DNA from: Capillidium heterosporum
Lineage: Eukaryota > Entomophthoromycota > Entomophthoromycetes > Entomophthorales > Capillidiaceae
Direction: 5' to 3'
DNA: 64,000 nt
Assembly: GCA_016630905.1 (NCBI GenBank)
Contig: WBMQ01000002.1
Span: 310,001 to 374,000, forward strand
Of this stretch, positions 44,774 through 56,067 are shown in pieces. The notes below the pieces were generated by a model that made no database searches, had not been told where the DNA came from, and saw nothing but the letters and a program-made list of their open reading frames with translations. The position numbers and the translations under genes were made by a program. Numbering within the stretch: position 1 is the stretch's first letter; every line of letters begins with the position of its first letter.

Positions 44774-46262
44774 CTAATCCTCACGTTTAAAACCTCTCAA
44801 GTGCGATTTGAGAGCTTCGATCAACAACCTATGGCCTCTACCTTCCGAAAGTAAGATGAAGTGCTGGGCATTCATAACGTAACTGAAAGCAAACTTGAGG
44901 TCAGGATTGAAGAGAACCATACTGCCACCGTAGCCGCCCCAACCGTACATGGGGACTTTTAATTGCTTACCATTTTTGTCAACTAGGCTAGGATCTTCAA
45001 TGTAGAAGATACCGAACCCACCCAAAGTCATGTGCGTTTCAAAATTTAAGCACAGATCGAAGGCGCTAGTAGGTTCGCTCATGGATTGTAAGCAGGTTTC
45101 CCTGGTTATAAATTGAGTTCCGGGCTGATCGGTAGGCTCACCTAAGCTGGCGTAGCAGGCAGCGACTGCTGCTAGCTGTAAAATAGGATTAGCAATCTTG
45201 TTGGTAAATGAAAAGATTACCGATTTCGCACTGGTGAACCCGTTACCACTTGTAATCTCCAATTTTTCAAGGTCTTCACTGTTGGTAAAGGCAGCATCCT
45301 TACTTATCTTCAAACTGGCCATCTTACTGAAGTGACTGTCCTTCTTGAATATGTTGTTTTGAGGTCTTACCGAACCTTTCTGATAGCCACCGAGTTTTAG
45401 GAGAGGTCTAGGTAGGAATATAATAGACAGTATATCCAAAACTGGAAAGTCGTAGAAGTAGGCCTTCCTCTGCATAACGTCTGCATCCTTGGTATCCAAA
45501 CCAATTGAGAATTCGATGCTCAATTGGGGATTTATGACCTGCTTGTAGATCTGCTTGAGAGTTCGATTCTCTTTGTCGACCCTTCGAACGATCTCGTTGA
45601 GTATCAGACCCCTAGTAAGGCCATGGTATACTCTAATCTTTTTGCCTTTAGATATGAGCTCCTGATCTTCGATATAGTGACTTAGCTTGTTTAGATCGTA
45701 CAACGTATCGAGATCGGGCTGAGGATTCTCAAAGTAGGGCAGGCCGGCTTCGTGTCGCAACAAGTCAGCGACCGTCACCTCCGATTTGCCATTATTACCA
45801 AACTCAGGCCAGTGTTTGGTGATCTTGTCGGTGTAGTTTATAACGCCTTGGTCTACCAAATGTGCAACAGCCACCGCTTCCTAAATAATAAGTTAGGTAT
45901 TAGTAGTCAAGCCAGATTACCATAAACTTGGAGCTAGAGAAAACTAAGTTCAAGGTGTTTGCATCGTAAAAGATCTTCTTTTCATAATTTTGATACCCGC
46001 CGTAAAGTTCGACGACTACTTCGTTGTTGGAATAGACGACTACTGAGGAACCTACTTCCAATCCATCCTCAAAATGCCGAGTGAACTGATCTTTTACGCT
46101 AGTGTACTCTTCGTCGCACTTCCCACTAATAGGATACTTTGGCTTACCTATACCGAAAAGACGAGTATACCAGGGGAAAAACTCGTTGGGTTGTAAGAGG
46201 CGGTAGCCTAGGTAGATGGGAACGGCTATAGCGGCAGTGGTGGCGACAATTGGATCGAACAT
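44774..46262 (-). CDS. Serine beta-lactamase-like protein, array copy 3
   Basis: Intact, three exons. The second intron (45 bases after SAKS, near 45217-45173) has no stop and is a multiple of three. Retaining it would add 15 residues, but copies 1 and 2 show it is an intron. The start MFDPIVATTAAIAVPIYLGY is the anchor. LVFSSSKFM, RVYHGLTRGLILNEIVRR and YGWGGYGGSMVLFNP follow, with the same C-terminus as copy 2 (LLSEGRGHRLLIEALKSH). The open frame continues upstream to 46469, but MFDP aligns with the starts of the other copies. Membrane-anchored serine hydrolase is inferred. Confidence 0.88.
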
Positions 46263-46963
46263 TTTTGAAATTTTACGTAAAGCTGGGTGCAGCCTACCTT
46301 TATAGTTTTGTCGTAGATTTATCGAGAATACAAGATTAGTACGCGTGACCACAATTGACATTATGTTTACCCGGATTCGTAACTTGTCTGTCGTATTACT
46401 AAATTCCAAGGGATAGGCATGTTGAGGTGTTGGGTCAACTTGTTTGGGTGAGAGCATGTCTATTACCAATTACTTTCAATGGTCAAGTTGCTTGTAGATG
46501 ACTTTGTTGTCTAGGTTATGAAGTATACTTCTGACTTGACATGAATATATCCGAAATACCAAATATTCGAACCATCTATATACTGCTAAACAAACATACA
46601 CATATGAATTTGACCAAATTTTATCAATAGTAGTTTACATTTCATATGGATGTATTTGTCGTTTAGTCAGACTTATGAAGCTGGAGATTAATCAACTCAA
46701 GCAACCTAAATTCCAAATCAATGCTTTCTAGTTTGAACTAAGCTATATTATGATATGTTTAATTTGGAATTTTAAACTTTCCAAAATGTATTGATTACCC
46801 AGAGAACCAGGTTTCAACTAAATATATTTTTGTACGTTGTTTATATCTATAAGCTTATCAGAGTTATGGAAGCTTAATTAATAAAAGGCTATATAGGTAG
46901 CTTACATATGTAGGCTTTAGACATTTAAAACATGGATTTATTAGGTAAATATAGGACTTTTCA
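46263..46963. other. Intergenic, nothing supported
   Basis: AT-rich flanks of array copy 3 and the first receptor gene. Confidence 0.5.
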
Positions 46964-47899
46964 TCAGCTTTGCAAGTTGGGCTTACTAGTATTAAGTTTG
47001 AAGTAGTTGTTGACGCCTGAAAATAGAGTCCTGACATAGTTGTTGGTCTCTCTATGGAAGGCAATCAAAATCAAAGGGTTGGTAAAGGCGGTAGATATAA
47101 CAGAAGCGATAAAGAAGGAGTCCCAAACTTCCGATCGCAGTTCACTAGTAATCAATTCGATGAGCATGACCATGATGGGTGGAATTAGACTAAAGTTGTA
47201 AATTACTACTATGGTGATGGTGGTGACTAGAACTTTGATTTTAGTGTTCCTAACTCTACGTTGCATCATCTCTTGGATCATAAAATCATCAGCTTGCTTA
47301 GAGAGGGATAGCTTCTTAAAGTACCGGTAGGCTAAAAACGGGTAGATAGTGTTGATTAAACCTACGACTAAAAACAGCCGTAATACTATCAGTACGAGTA
47401 CGATCTTGGTTGAGGCTTTGGTAGAGAGAGGGTCGGGAAAGTGGTATCTATCGAATGGCATCAGCCGATAATCCCCATCGACGGCAACTACGATGGCCAG
47501 GGATAGTAATAGCACCTCCGTCAAAGTAAAGGCTACCAACCAGAACCTGTTGATGATCTTACGTTCCAACACTAGTCCCCAGAACCTTATGGTAGCTAGG
47601 TACCCTATGCAACTTACCGATGTCATACTTAAGAAGAGGTGAATTACGCCGTCGATCTGACCAAACCCGTCCCTGTTGTAATAGAAGTCGTGGCTGACCA
47701 CCCTCGAATAGATGAACTCGCCGATCTTGTAGAACACCAAAGTTAGATCGCAGAAGGTCATTATTGATATGAATATTAGATCTAGCTGCTTGATCTTGGT
47801 CTTCAAGCAGAATAGAATCACCAGTCCGTTCAGTAGTATAGCCAGGAACTCTACCGTCAGACCAAAGTAGTTGGCTCCAGTTATCAGTGCAGCTTTCAT
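46964..47899 (-). CDS. Rhodopsin-like seven-transmembrane receptor, copy 1
   Basis: A single-exon 311-residue protein with seven hydrophobic segments: NYFGLTVEFLAILLNGLVIL (1), LIFISIMTFCDLTLVFYK (2), a segment around FLSMTSVSCIGYLATIRFW (3), LLLSLAIVVAVDG (4), IVLVLIVLRLFLVVGL (5), VTTITIVVIYNFSLIPPIMV (6) and SVISTAFTNPLILIAF (7). The Asn in helix 1 (LLNG), the Asp in helix 2 (FCDL), the Cys before helix 3 and NPLILIAF near the end of helix 7 are class A-like. A typical DRY motif is missing (RFW instead). Such receptors are numerous in Conidiobolus. Ligand unknown. Its paralogue lies at 54874-55806 on the other strand. Confidence 0.82.
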   Translation of the reverse strand: MKAALITGANYFGLTVEFLAILLNGLVILFCLKTKIKQLDLIFISIMTFCDLTLVFYKIGEFIYSRVVSHDFYYNRDGFGQIDGVIHLFLSMTSVSCIGYLATIRFWGLVLERKIINRFWLVAFTLTEVLLLSLAIVVAVDGDYRLMPFDRYHFPDPLSTKASTKIVLVLIVLRLFLVVGLINTIYPFLAYRYFKKLSLSKQADDFMIQEMMQRRVRNTKIKVLVTTITIVVIYNFSLIPPIMVMLIELITSELRSEVWDSFFIASVISTAFTNPLILIAFHRETNNYVRTLFSGVNNYFKLNTSKPNLQS

Positions 47900-49481
47900 C
47901 TCTCCGAAAAATGTAACAAATTGAAAAGCTAAAGCTAGCTCAGTTGGAATTTATATTGTTTTATTTGGTTTCAGGGTAATATATTTTTATAGAATTACGA
48001 TAGGTGATAAGGCTTTATTACCCACTGGTCCACATTTTTATGGGTGAGTGGAACTCTGCAACTTAAATTTATGTTCCGGGTTTTAAAGGAATTGATTTTA
48101 CCTGCAAGATGCTCGGCTAAGCCTTTAAAAGGAATTGACGCCGGTAGCCCAAAGTAACTTTGTTAATGAGAAATGTCTTTAATATATTGTGTTCTGCTTT
48201 ATACCAAAAATAGGCTCATAAGTAAATATGTTTTCCATCAAATTAAATATAGTTAAATTGAACAATATAAAAGTTTATTAGTCTGCGAACTTATATAAAT
48301 TTCCATTCACTACTAATTGGAGTAGTGACACATTTGATTGTCTAGGTGTCTTTGATTTCAAAATAAAGTTTCTATCTGCACCTAATTTTCGTGACTGGAT
48401 ATTATATAAAAGAAGTGATTACGCTATTTAGCATATAATACTATATATGGCCTTATAATAATGATTTTTTGCAACGACCAAGATGCTTTTGAAGTTAGTC
48501 TGTATAGAATATTAGCTCAATAGAATTGAGATGTTGAATAGGATGGACCCAATCCTCATTTGAAGAATGCCAATTGCCAATCTTAAAGAAATATAGTATA
48601 AACATAGAACCGGCAGTCTAATTACCTACTATATTTACTAATCTAAAATTTCGATACTCGTTCTACAGAGTTGGAGGAAGTTATCTTTGGATCATTATTT
48701 CAATGGATCGATTTCCTCAACCCTTCTCTTATTAAAGGTGTATATAACAATTTATTATACTTACATATTGCGACATAGCTGAAACTAAAATCCAAAATAG
48801 CCTAAGTGTGCTCACTAATATATATCAAATTCAGAAATCAGCCGTATTGATTGATTAAAGTATCCTTAGACATTATATGTGTGTAAAGACTACACTACAA
48901 CTCCCAATGTTTGATATATTCAGAGCTATCTCATATATACTTACTGATTATAATTATATGTATATTTAATAGATTAAGGAATATCTAGAAATCGATATGA
49001 ATTATTTGTAGTTCTCGTTGAAAAATATTCCGATTTAAATTATAATTTAATACCAATACTATTTTGAAAAATGTTTAAAGTTTTGGAAGGTGTAAAATAT
49101 ACTCAGTGCTTATCAAACTTAAAAAGTAGCTATATAAGGAATATTCTTTATTGGAGTGTCCTCATGTATACAGGCTGGGAACTTCAGTTACAATAAAGGT
49201 ATACCTTTTCAACTACAACATTGACCAGACTTCGAATATTGTTAACCAAGCTGGCTGTAAAACAAGTGTAAACCAACTTTACTCTTTTAATCTCGCTAAA
49301 TTTCTGATGTCAAAACTTTATCTATCCTCTTTGATTGGAGTAGATTGGATCCAATTTTAAAGAAACCGAGAAATTAACGGTCCAACTTATGAACGTTTCA
49401 CTTAAATCAGGGATTAGCTCCAGTTCCAACAGCTAGCCCAACAACCAGTTTAGCCTTTGGCACAACTTTTGCACATTCGAA
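47900..49481. other. Intergenic, nothing firmly supported
   Basis: AT-rich with stops in all frames. A 69-codon plus-strand frame at 49151-49360 has no recognisable motif. Confidence 0.45.
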
Positions 49482-50477
49482 ATGGTCAAGTATAGCAGCA
49501 ACAGCTACCTTATAGCTGCCTTCAACATCCGGGCTTTCAGTACCACCAAGTTGGAGGAGTCCAATCCAGCCAATCCTTACATAATAAAGATCTTGCGTAG
49601 GTACGATGTATGCCTCATCCAAGAGGTCCGTGAACCCGACTCCAAAACTTTGGAAGACGGTAGCAGCCCCCTACTCAATAAGTTGCTGACCCAGCTCAGT
49701 ACCAAGTCGCGACCCTATGCCGGCGTAATAAGTACCAACATAGGCCGTGGTAAGCACAAGGAACGCTACATCTACATATTTCGATCCGACATATTTGAAG
49801 TAATGGATACCCACCTCTTCAACGACGACCACTTTGGCGACAAATTCGAACGGGAGCCTTTCTCCATAAAGTTGCGCTTAAAGACCAACCCCAAGTTTCA
49901 ACTGGTGTTAATAGGTGTCCACATAAAACCTACTGATGCCGTAAAAGAGATCGGCGAGTTGCATCACGTTTATGATGATGTAGCAGTAAAGTGGACACCA
50001 AAATCCTCAGCTAACAACAGCAAATCACGCCAGAACAACAATCGATCCAAACCAGGATTCTTAAGGTCACTGCTGAGTTTCTTCTGCCCCTGCCTCTTTT
50101 CATCCTCAAGTACTCATGACGACGTCGATGCGGAACTAGGTCAGTCCGTTCCAATGGACCTACAGCCCAATCTAGTAGGACCTATAATAATGGGTGATCT
50201 CAACGCCGGCAAGAATTACTTTGGAAAGAAGGCGAAAGCCAACTTGGAACTGGTTAAGGACGGTAGGTTCACTTGGTTGATCAAGGATGACGCTGATACT
50301 ACGGTAGCCACCACTACCGACTACGCCTATGATCGTATCATCGTTCCAACCTCGCAGTGTCACCTCTTTACCAACGCCAAACCCTTCTGTTTCGATGATG
50401 CTTACAAGTTGGAGGGGAAAGCTGCCTTGGACGTGTCCGATCATTACCCAGTAGAAGTGTTGGTGACCTTGGCTTGA
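49482..50477 (+). CDS. DNase I-like endonuclease with a basic, cysteine-bearing insertion
   Basis: A 331-residue single exon that follows DNase I closely: AAFNIRAFSTTK, VCLIQEVREPDS (Glu48), RYIYIFRSD, FEREPFSIKL, LIGVHIKPTDAVKEIGEL (His147), IIMGDLNAGKNYF (Asp239), FTWLIKDDADTTVA and VSDHYPVEV (His321). All catalytic residues are in place, so it should cut DNA with divalent metals. Two oddities stand out. No signal peptide is visible, although animal DNase I is secreted. Residues about 172-230 form an insertion absent from standard DNase I: a basic Asn/Ser/Lys stretch, then LRSLLSFFCPCLF and an acidic linker. FFCPCLF could be a palmitoylation or membrane-contact site. It is not spliced out by any good intron I can see. 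Confidence 0.85.
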   Translation: MVKYSSNSYLIAAFNIRAFSTTKLEESNPANPYIIKILRRYDVCLIQEVREPDSKTLEDGSSPLLNKLLTQLSTKSRPYAGVISTNIGRGKHKERYIYIFRSDIFEVMDTHLFNDDHFGDKFEREPFSIKLRLKTNPKFQLVLIGVHIKPTDAVKEIGELHHVYDDVAVKWTPKSSANNSKSRQNNNRSKPGFLRSLLSFFCPCLFSSSSTHDDVDAELGQSVPMDLQPNLVGPIIMGDLNAGKNYFGKKAKANLELVKDGRFTWLIKDDADTTVATTTDYAYDRIIVPTSQCHLFTNAKPFCFDDAYKLEGKAALDVSDHYPVEVLVTLA

Positions 50478-50858
50478 GTAATCTAATACTTTTTTGAATT
50501 TATATCATTAAATTTTAAAATCTATAGAATTTACTTTGGATTTTGAATTTGTAGAAAATTGTTTTAATATACTATTTCGATATATGTATATATAGCAGCT
50601 GCTTTTATTATCCTAACATATATATAGGTATATTGAATATATAGCTAACTAAACTATCTTTTAAAGCCTGAATAGTAGCTATTCATAGCTGTAAAAATAA
50701 CTGATAAATCATAGGTCTTAATATTGATATTTACCATGTCCAATGTTTCTAAAAGATAGGTTAGGAAACATAAAGTTGAAGCCAAACAAAACTATAAAAC
50801 ACAATCTAACAGAAATTGTATTATAAATATTGATACACCATGCATTCTTCATATAAAA
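50478..50858. other. Intergenic between convergent genes
   Basis: AT-rich shared 3' region of the DNase I-like and transcription-factor-like genes. No feature seen. Confidence 0.5.
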
Positions 50859-52544
50859 CTAGAAATCAAAGTTCCTTTTAGCTAACTCGATCTCTTCTAG
50901 TATTGAACTGGTATCATCCCATAGTTGACCGTACTGGTTGCTCAGCATCGTTAAGAACTCAATCTTACTACGACAGGAGGCCGCCGATGATGGGGAGATC
51001 GCTCGTAAGGTGTGGTAGTGGTTCAACAGAACCAATACGGTCATAAGTATGGTGCGTAGGGTGAACGGCTGGTATCTCCGAGGCTGGGCATTACGTAAGG
51101 TCGTCATACAGGCATGCCAAAGCTCTACCAGACGGAACAGCTCCATGCCAGCATTCAAGACGACCAGAGCCGAGTTGAAACTGTGGTTGAACGGCTTCAT
51201 ATGCACGTAGATGGTCGGCCAATGCGCCATTATGATGAGTGAGTTTAGCAGGATAACGTCCCCTAGCCTACGATCCAACTCGAAATCTCCGGCCTGAATA
51301 ACGAACTTATGGATAGCAGGGAAATTTATAGGGTTGGAGTCCTTGGCCACGTTGTTGTACCATTTCATCAGATCCTGTTCAACGCCTATGAGTCGAGTGC
51401 TGTACTGGTCTAGCAACTCTTTGAATTCGTCACTGTCTGGGTCGACGCTGTTGGTGGTTACGCTGGATATCAGGTCGTAACAATAGTCTAGAATCGACCC
51501 CAGTTTGATAGTATTAATGCAACCGGTATCGTGGCTGCGGATGGGATCGGCTAGGTTGAGCAGAGCGTTGACAGTGGCATCCACTGTGTTGATTATCATC
51601 ACGTTCCCGGTGGTTAGCACTATGAACCGCTTGGTCATGAGGATGATGGGCCAGATCCGGAAGAGCGCATCCTTCTCTTTGTTTACAGCTGCTTTGTCTG
51701 CCTCGGTGAGCATACCGGGGAACATGGCTAGCTTAGCTGATTCCAACTTATTGGCAAGCAGCTGACTCATCCTACAACAAAGTTAAAAGATATACAGTGA
51801 TATAATTAGTACGAAAAGGCGGCATCTAAATAGAAAAGATCAGTCAACAGTTATAATTATTGATTACCTAAATATTTTCTTGAGCCCTGGGTACGCATAC
51901 ATCGAAGTTGGTAAATGCCGAGGAGCAACAAGCCCGAAATATTTTCGGTACATGGAGTCTCATACACTTGTGGGAGTAATAGGAATGCTTTGTTCAAGTA
52001 ATAGGCTTCAATGTCGCTGAAGTCGTAGCCTGGATAATCTTCTGATATCATACTCCCCATAGCAAAAAATACGTAGGCAGACAAATTTCGTTTCTCCAAC
52101 GTAGCCTTCTCTTTAAACTCTGGAAAGAATCCCTGCCTATCAAAGTTATCGTAAAAAGTTTTAATTAAATGCGATTTCAATTGTTCATCAGTAAATGCAG
52201 ACTCTGAATCCTTGATGTTGACTGGTGGATTCAAATTAGCAATTTGGATTGTTTCAGGGGAACAACCTTCACTTTTGATGCGCTTCAACTCCAACTCCAA
52301 ATCCTCCATCCTTTTGATGAATTTGGTTATCGGGATGGTTACCTTGATCATAGACTCCAGCTGCTTAGCTCGCTCATTTAAATTGGCATACTGAGACCTA
52401 GATCGCTTAAGTTGAATTAAGCTTTAGTACACGTATTTTGGCTGTTAAAAATATATTTACTCTACTTGGTTTTGTCTCATCGACTGAGTTGTTTGGTGGT
52501 GTTACCGGTAGATTCGGTGAATCTGATGTACTGGGGTTGTTCAT
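50859..52544 (-). CDS. Fungal transcription-factor-like protein lacking a visible zinc cluster
   Basis: Four exons. MNNPSTSDSPNLPVTPPN starts at 52544. An intron then joins KPSR to RSRSQYANLNERAKQLESM. A long exon ends SRKYL near 51869. A mini-exon encoding DAAF follows, and the last exon begins MSQLLANKL and runs to 50859. The mini-exon solution restores YLDAAFSMSQ, a pattern usual in the middle homology domain of Zn2Cys6 regulators. The coiled-coil linker and helical regulatory domain (IYQLRCMRTQGSRKY; MAHWPTIYVHMKPFNHSF) are present. The six-cysteine DNA-binding motif normally just upstream is absent, and I find no cysteine-rich exon within 200 bases upstream. It may be 5'-truncated, or a regulator without DNA binding. 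Confidence 0.65.
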
Positions 52545-54873
52545 ACTGCTGTCTGATGTCCTGTCCAAACTTTTAGCTCTTGTTGTGAAAAGCCATTTAC
52601 CTTATCAAAACCCTTCTACTCCAGCTAAAGCATCTAAATTCGCTTATAAATGGCAGTAGTCACTTTTATTCGCTGATATGCTTCTCTTTATTATACTATG
52701 ACGTAGTTGTTCCATACCATCACCGTTTTTATTTAAAAGCAGCACTTCCCTTAATTTCATTTAAGGTAATCAGCATTCTAATGCAGGACACATTTAGCTT
52801 TCTAGTGTACTATTTGAGCTAAATTATATCATGGTATGGCATCAGGTTAAGCAAACGTGTACAATTTTGAAGTTTCTAAAGATGGACCTAAAGTGGAAAA
52901 GGGTAAATAAAGAATAGGACCTTAGTTTATCCGAAACCGATGCTTTGGTTGGGCTGGCAACTCAAATTCCGAAATCCAGTTTACTTCGCTTAAAAATTTA
53001 GGCCTCTAAATCGTACCGAAGATAATAAACTTTAGTAAGGAAACTATGATCCGTAAAAGCTTGACACATTCGGCAAATTCAAACAGGAGCTTGTTTAGAT
53101 GCGTGTTCGAGATTTATCTACTTGGAACTTCCAAAAAAATCGACTTGGGCCATTTTCTATTTTGGATGGCTACAGTCGCGGATGTTCTGGAGGTATCCAT
53201 CAGATTGGTGTGCATTCAAGATTCACATCAAGGTTTTTGCCCAAGATTGTGGATTACTAAGTTTAGGTTTCTGGAGCTAACCAACATACTGTAGGCTAAA
53301 CTTTCAAGTTTGAATATAATGCAAGCGATTAGTGTGTACATATGCTCAAATTATCTCTTGAAATACTATACTTAAAAGAGCTAGCTGTATATACTTGTAA
53401 AAATTTTATACTGACACCTCTCCTTACTACATGAACTGTCCTACAGCACTCTGCTTAAACAGGTGTAAACTCTTGATTTCTTGAAATTGAAGAGCTGTTT
53501 TCAAAGTCTAACAGTTTGAAGATGCTTCAAGATATATAAAGCCAATAACTTTAACGACTTTATTATCAAGATAACAAAATATGTTATATAAGAAGCCAGC
53601 CTTTGGAAACAATTTCTTCAATTTTTAGTTCTCGCTATAGCTTTCATCCATTTGAAAACTGAACTATTGAATGAAACTTCAGACTTTTCACAAAAGTATA
53701 GTAAGAAAGGGAATATAAAAGCACGGTTACAAAGACGGTTACAAAGAAACTATATTTTTGTATCGTAGCAATAGATTTTAAAGTTTACTCCTGCTTTAGT
53801 GTGAAACCATCGACCTATATCATAAAAATCTATAGGTATATAGATCTCGACTAAATTTGCATACTCTGGCAATTAATACTCACTACTAAGCAATTTCAAC
53901 TTGGCTAAACATACGATATAGTTAACAAAGCAATCGTAAAGCCCATTCATTTATTCATTATATAGCTAAAAGTACATTAATAAACTTAAGCTATATTTAG
54001 TAGGGCCCTTTAACATTTAAAAATCCCAACACCTATATCAATTGGTTTTAGTAGTGTATCGGCACCTTTAGCCAGCATCTATTTTGTGGCTAGGGAATTT
54101 TCACCAGGTATCCTTTCTTCAACATTGGGTTGCATAGTATGCTGCAAGTAGAATTATTTGTTAACCAGCATCCACATTTTGCTCATCTTAGTGACGAACT
54201 TATAAGCTTATTGAAAAGCCAGGCACTTGTAAATAAGATGGCATTCATTTACCACCCAGTGAATTTCAACACCTAGTATCGAACCAAAAGCCTAAGGCTC
54301 ACCCAAGGCCTGACGATGCGATAGCTACATATGGTAGTAGCAGTTTGGGATTGGACTCTGGAAGGATTATTCCAGGGTCATGTGATTGAACCAATATCGA
54401 TAAAAATAAATTTTGCATATTAAGTGGAGCGGGTCTTTTAAACTACAATCCATGACTTGCCAACATCTTATAGCTTATTACCTTTATGCAGCCTTTTTAG
54501 TATACTGGTTAAGGTGAATTAAAATACCCTAAACATATGTTTGATATTCAAACTCATCTATATACCATATATCGTATACCAAAGCTTCTCAGCCATCATT
54601 TGATTTACCCATAAGTTTGATTTTAGCCAGTTAGAGGGTTTAAAGTTGGTCTCTTATTGATAGAAGGTTTTCAAATTACGCACCCTTGAGAAAGCCTGTC
54701 GTTTACCTACGTTATACGACCAGTTTTCAATAGCCTTATTTGACGAGTACCATCTAAAATTCAAAATATGTTAACCAAAGCCTACTTCATAAACTTATTC
54801 ACAATATACGGAATGGCGAAGGAAGACTATAAATATCCCTATCAATCTTCCTTCAAATCTACTTTTTCAAAAT
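52545..54873. other. Gene-poor stretch
   Basis: Stop-rich. The plus-strand frame 53046-53294 has no known motif. A TATA-like GACTATAAATATCC at about 54826 probably serves the second receptor gene. I found no missing zinc-cluster exon here. Confidence 0.45.
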
Positions 54874-55806
54874 ATGAGCTCGACGGTGGTAACTGCAGTC
54901 AACTACTTTGGATTGGTGGTCGAATTCCTGGCCATCCTTTTGAACGGGATCGTCGTCCTCTACTGTGTAAAGAACAAGGTGAAGCAGGTGGATCTGGTAT
55001 TCATCACTATAATGACCTTCTGCGACCTAGCTTTAGTCGTCTACAAGATCTTCGAATACGTTTTATCTAGGGCTATGGATCACAGCTTCTACTACGACCA
55101 AGCGTTCGGTCAGGTGGATGGGTTGATCCATCTAATTCTCAGTATGACATCGATTAGTTGTATAGGGTACTTGGCACTAATAAGGTTTTGGGGACTAGTT
55201 CTGAAGCGCAACATCAACATCAAACTTTGGTTACTGACTTTTGCTTTTACCGAATTGACATTGATAGTTTTAGGTGTAGTGGTGGCGATCCAGAATGACT
55301 ACATGCTGATGCCATTCGAAAGGTATCATCTACCCAACCCTTTGTCAACGAATGTAGCTACGAGAGCTACCTTTATCCTTATAATAGTGCGACTAGTAAT
55401 AATAGTTGGGTTGACCAACTTTATCTACCCCTTCCTAGCCTATTGCTACCTGAAGAAACTGACCAAGACGAAGATGCATGAGGATTACATGTTACAGGAG
55501 TTGGTGCAACGTAAGATCAAGGTACTCATGTTTCAAGTTATCGTCACAACATCCCTAATCCTTATAATATACAACCTCAGCTTAATTCCACCCATAGTTG
55601 TCATGTCGGTAGAGTTGACGACTGGTATACTGAGGTCTAAGGATACAGATAGTATAGTTATCGCTGCTATCATATCTACAGCCCTCACCAACCCTTTGAT
55701 GTTGATTGTATTCCACAGGGAAACAAACAGCTACGTTCAATCTATATTTTCAGGCTTCGGTAGTTACTTCCGGTTAAGTGTAATCAAACCAAGGCCTGAA
55801 AACTAA
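54874..55806 (+). CDS. Rhodopsin-like seven-transmembrane receptor, copy 2
   Basis: A single-exon 310-residue paralogue of the receptor at 46964-47899, aligning along its whole length: VNYFGLVVEFLAILLNGIVV, VFITIMTFCDLALVVYKI, MTSISCIGYLALIRFW, YNLSLIPPIVVMSVEL and ISTALTNPLMLIVFHRE. It again has seven hydrophobic segments and RFW in place of DRY. Both share an intracellular stretch between helices 5 and 6 with a conserved MLQEL/MIQEM and a basic cluster, which could contact a G protein. Opposite orientation and about 7 kb spacing suggest an old inverted local duplication. Ligand unknown. Confidence 0.82.
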   Translation: MSSTVVTAVNYFGLVVEFLAILLNGIVVLYCVKNKVKQVDLVFITIMTFCDLALVVYKIFEYVLSRAMDHSFYYDQAFGQVDGLIHLILSMTSISCIGYLALIRFWGLVLKRNINIKLWLLTFAFTELTLIVLGVVVAIQNDYMLMPFERYHLPNPLSTNVATRATFILIIVRLVIIVGLTNFIYPFLAYCYLKKLTKTKMHEDYMLQELVQRKIKVLMFQVIVTTSLILIIYNLSLIPPIVVMSVELTTGILRSKDTDSIVIAAIISTALTNPLMLIVFHRETNSYVQSIFSGFGSYFRLSVIKPRPEN

Positions 55807-56067
55807 CTGCCTAAATGTATATTCCAAATAAAAGTTGTAGCTATTCATATTTTGTTTTAGTATAGTTGTCTGATTAATATATTAGTTTTAAATGTAAAAT
55901 ATACAAAATATAAGCTAAGGCCAATAGCCTCTATATAGTATACAAATAAAGTAAAAAATACAAAATATATAAAATATATTGGATATTAAGCTTGGCTTTG
56001 TAGCAATAGTACGTGGTATTAAATGTATAAGAATGTAAAAAAACTTACTAATATGAAGGTAGGAAAT

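Noticed and set aside
45173-45217. Reading array copy 3 without its second intron
   Set aside because: The 45 bases keep frame, but the two neighbours have an intron at exactly this place and splice ends are present.
53046-53294. 82-codon frame in the gene-poor stretch before receptor copy 2
   Set aside because: No motif, no splice partners and no similarity to neighbours.
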